Shown piece after piece: positions 63,686-64,000 of a stretch of DNA of 64,000 bases. Made by a program: the position numbers and the translations under genes. The notes beneath the pieces were generated by a model. That model was not told the origin of the DNA, made no database searches, and saw only the letters and a program-made list of their open reading frames with translations. Positions within the stretch are counted from its first letter, which is position 1. Each line of letters opens with the position of its first letter. The DNA is taken from positions 1 to 64,000 of the forward strand of contig CAYLUZ010000004.1 of the NCBI GenBank assembly GCA_964387025.1, read 5' to 3'. The DNA comes from PNON01 sp964387025. Lineage in GTDB: Bacteria > Chloroflexota > Anaerolineae > Anaerolineales > Anaerolineaceae.

Positions 63686-64000
63686 CTACCCTTCAAAGCA
63701 CTGAAAGTATGGCGCATGGGGAAAATACCTTTGCACAACGGCAGGACAAATCGACCAAGCAAGCTGAACAAAAACATGCGTTTGGTTCGAACCCTTTACA
63801 CTCCATGCATCTACGATTGCACAAGCTGGCTCTCGCCTCTTATGAAATGAGGCGTAATGCAATCCTAACCAACTTTCATTGCACTTTTTTGAATGATAAA
63901 TAATATCTCCTTTAAGATTATCTAGCTGTGATATGGTTGTTGACCACTGTCCTAATATTTCTTGCGGGGTATAGTTTGCGGTGTAGTCAATATTTTTACA
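63686..64000 (-). CDS. C-terminal part of an unknown gene, cut by window edge
   Basis: An open frame runs from the window end to a TAG at 63686-63688: 104 residues with coding-like composition (PQEILGQWSTTISQLDN, LGLHYASFHKRREPACAIVDAW, ending HAPYFQCFEG). It has no start in the window, so it must begin to the right of base 64000. I do not recognise the family. Plus-strand frames over the same bases look random. Confidence 0.55.
   Translation of the reverse strand, partial: CKNIDYTANYTPQEILGQWSTTISQLDNLKGDIIYHSKKCNESWLGLHYASFHKRREPACAIVDAWSVKGSNQTHVFVQLAWSICPAVVQRYFPHAPYFQCFEG

Noticed and set aside
63518..63903. Plus-strand ORFs at the right edge
   Set aside because: They overlap the attC-like hairpin and a better minus-strand frame that is open to the window end.
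1..64000. CRISPR arrays, insertion sequences or prophage genes
   Set aside because: No regularly spaced repeats, transposase, integrase or phage structural gene was seen in any frame.

Overview
The window looks like a chromosomal segment of an uncultured or poorly described Chloroflexota bacterium, probably Anaerolineae. The basis is indirect: Thr/Pro-rich 'TPTP' linkers in lipoproteins, an NBR1-type Ig domain fused to a peptidoglycan-binding domain, many Ig/LysM surface proteins, a bacterial Elp3, and moderate GC. No rRNA or taxonomic marker gene was found, so this is inference.

Layout. 0-10.5 kb: an M14 peptidase, a divergent pair joining a Trm9/ALKBH8-like methyltransferase to Elp3 (tRNA wobble-uridine modification), a PEBP lipoprotein, a PAS-GGDEF protein, a HEAT-repeat protein, small membrane proteins, an HD-GYP remnant and a DinB-like protein. 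10.5-20.4 kb: an SPFH protein, then selD, a LysM/M23 peptidase, a MEMO protein, a CorC/HlyC protein, PriA, a phosphoribosyltransferase and a terpene-cyclase-like toroid protein, all on the plus strand. SelD is itself a selenoprotein: an in-frame TGA at 11739-11741 is followed by a bacterial SECIS-like hairpin, and ordinary gene calling would truncate it. 20.4-37.6 kb: a DUF4173 protein, a LuxR-type two-component pair, nitroreductase, histidine phosphatase, ADP-ribosylglycohydrolase, a tRNA-Lys whose 3' end is duplicated downstream, panB with an unknown 420-residue partner, two MFS transporters and a large PAS/GAF/GGDEF sensor.

37.7-59.4 kb is a surface-protein region. A two-gene module (about 1030-residue membrane-anchored Ig/LysM protein plus about 330-residue lipoprotein) occurs twice in tandem on the plus strand. 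A third, diverged version lies on the minus strand with reversed gene order, in an operon with an SGNH-like/CBM11 protein. An Ig/PG-binding lipoprotein, an M23 protein with duplicated C-terminal domains and a plant-type leucine-rich-repeat protein follow. 59.5-64 kb is AT-rich and looks acquired: a decayed OLD-family ATPase/TOPRIM nuclease, a coiled-coil membrane protein, a HIT protein, a GNAT acetyltransferase, an attC-like hairpin region and a gene cut by the window edge.

The strongest points for follow-up are the selenocysteine SelD, the Elp3/Trm9-like pair and the three-fold surface module.
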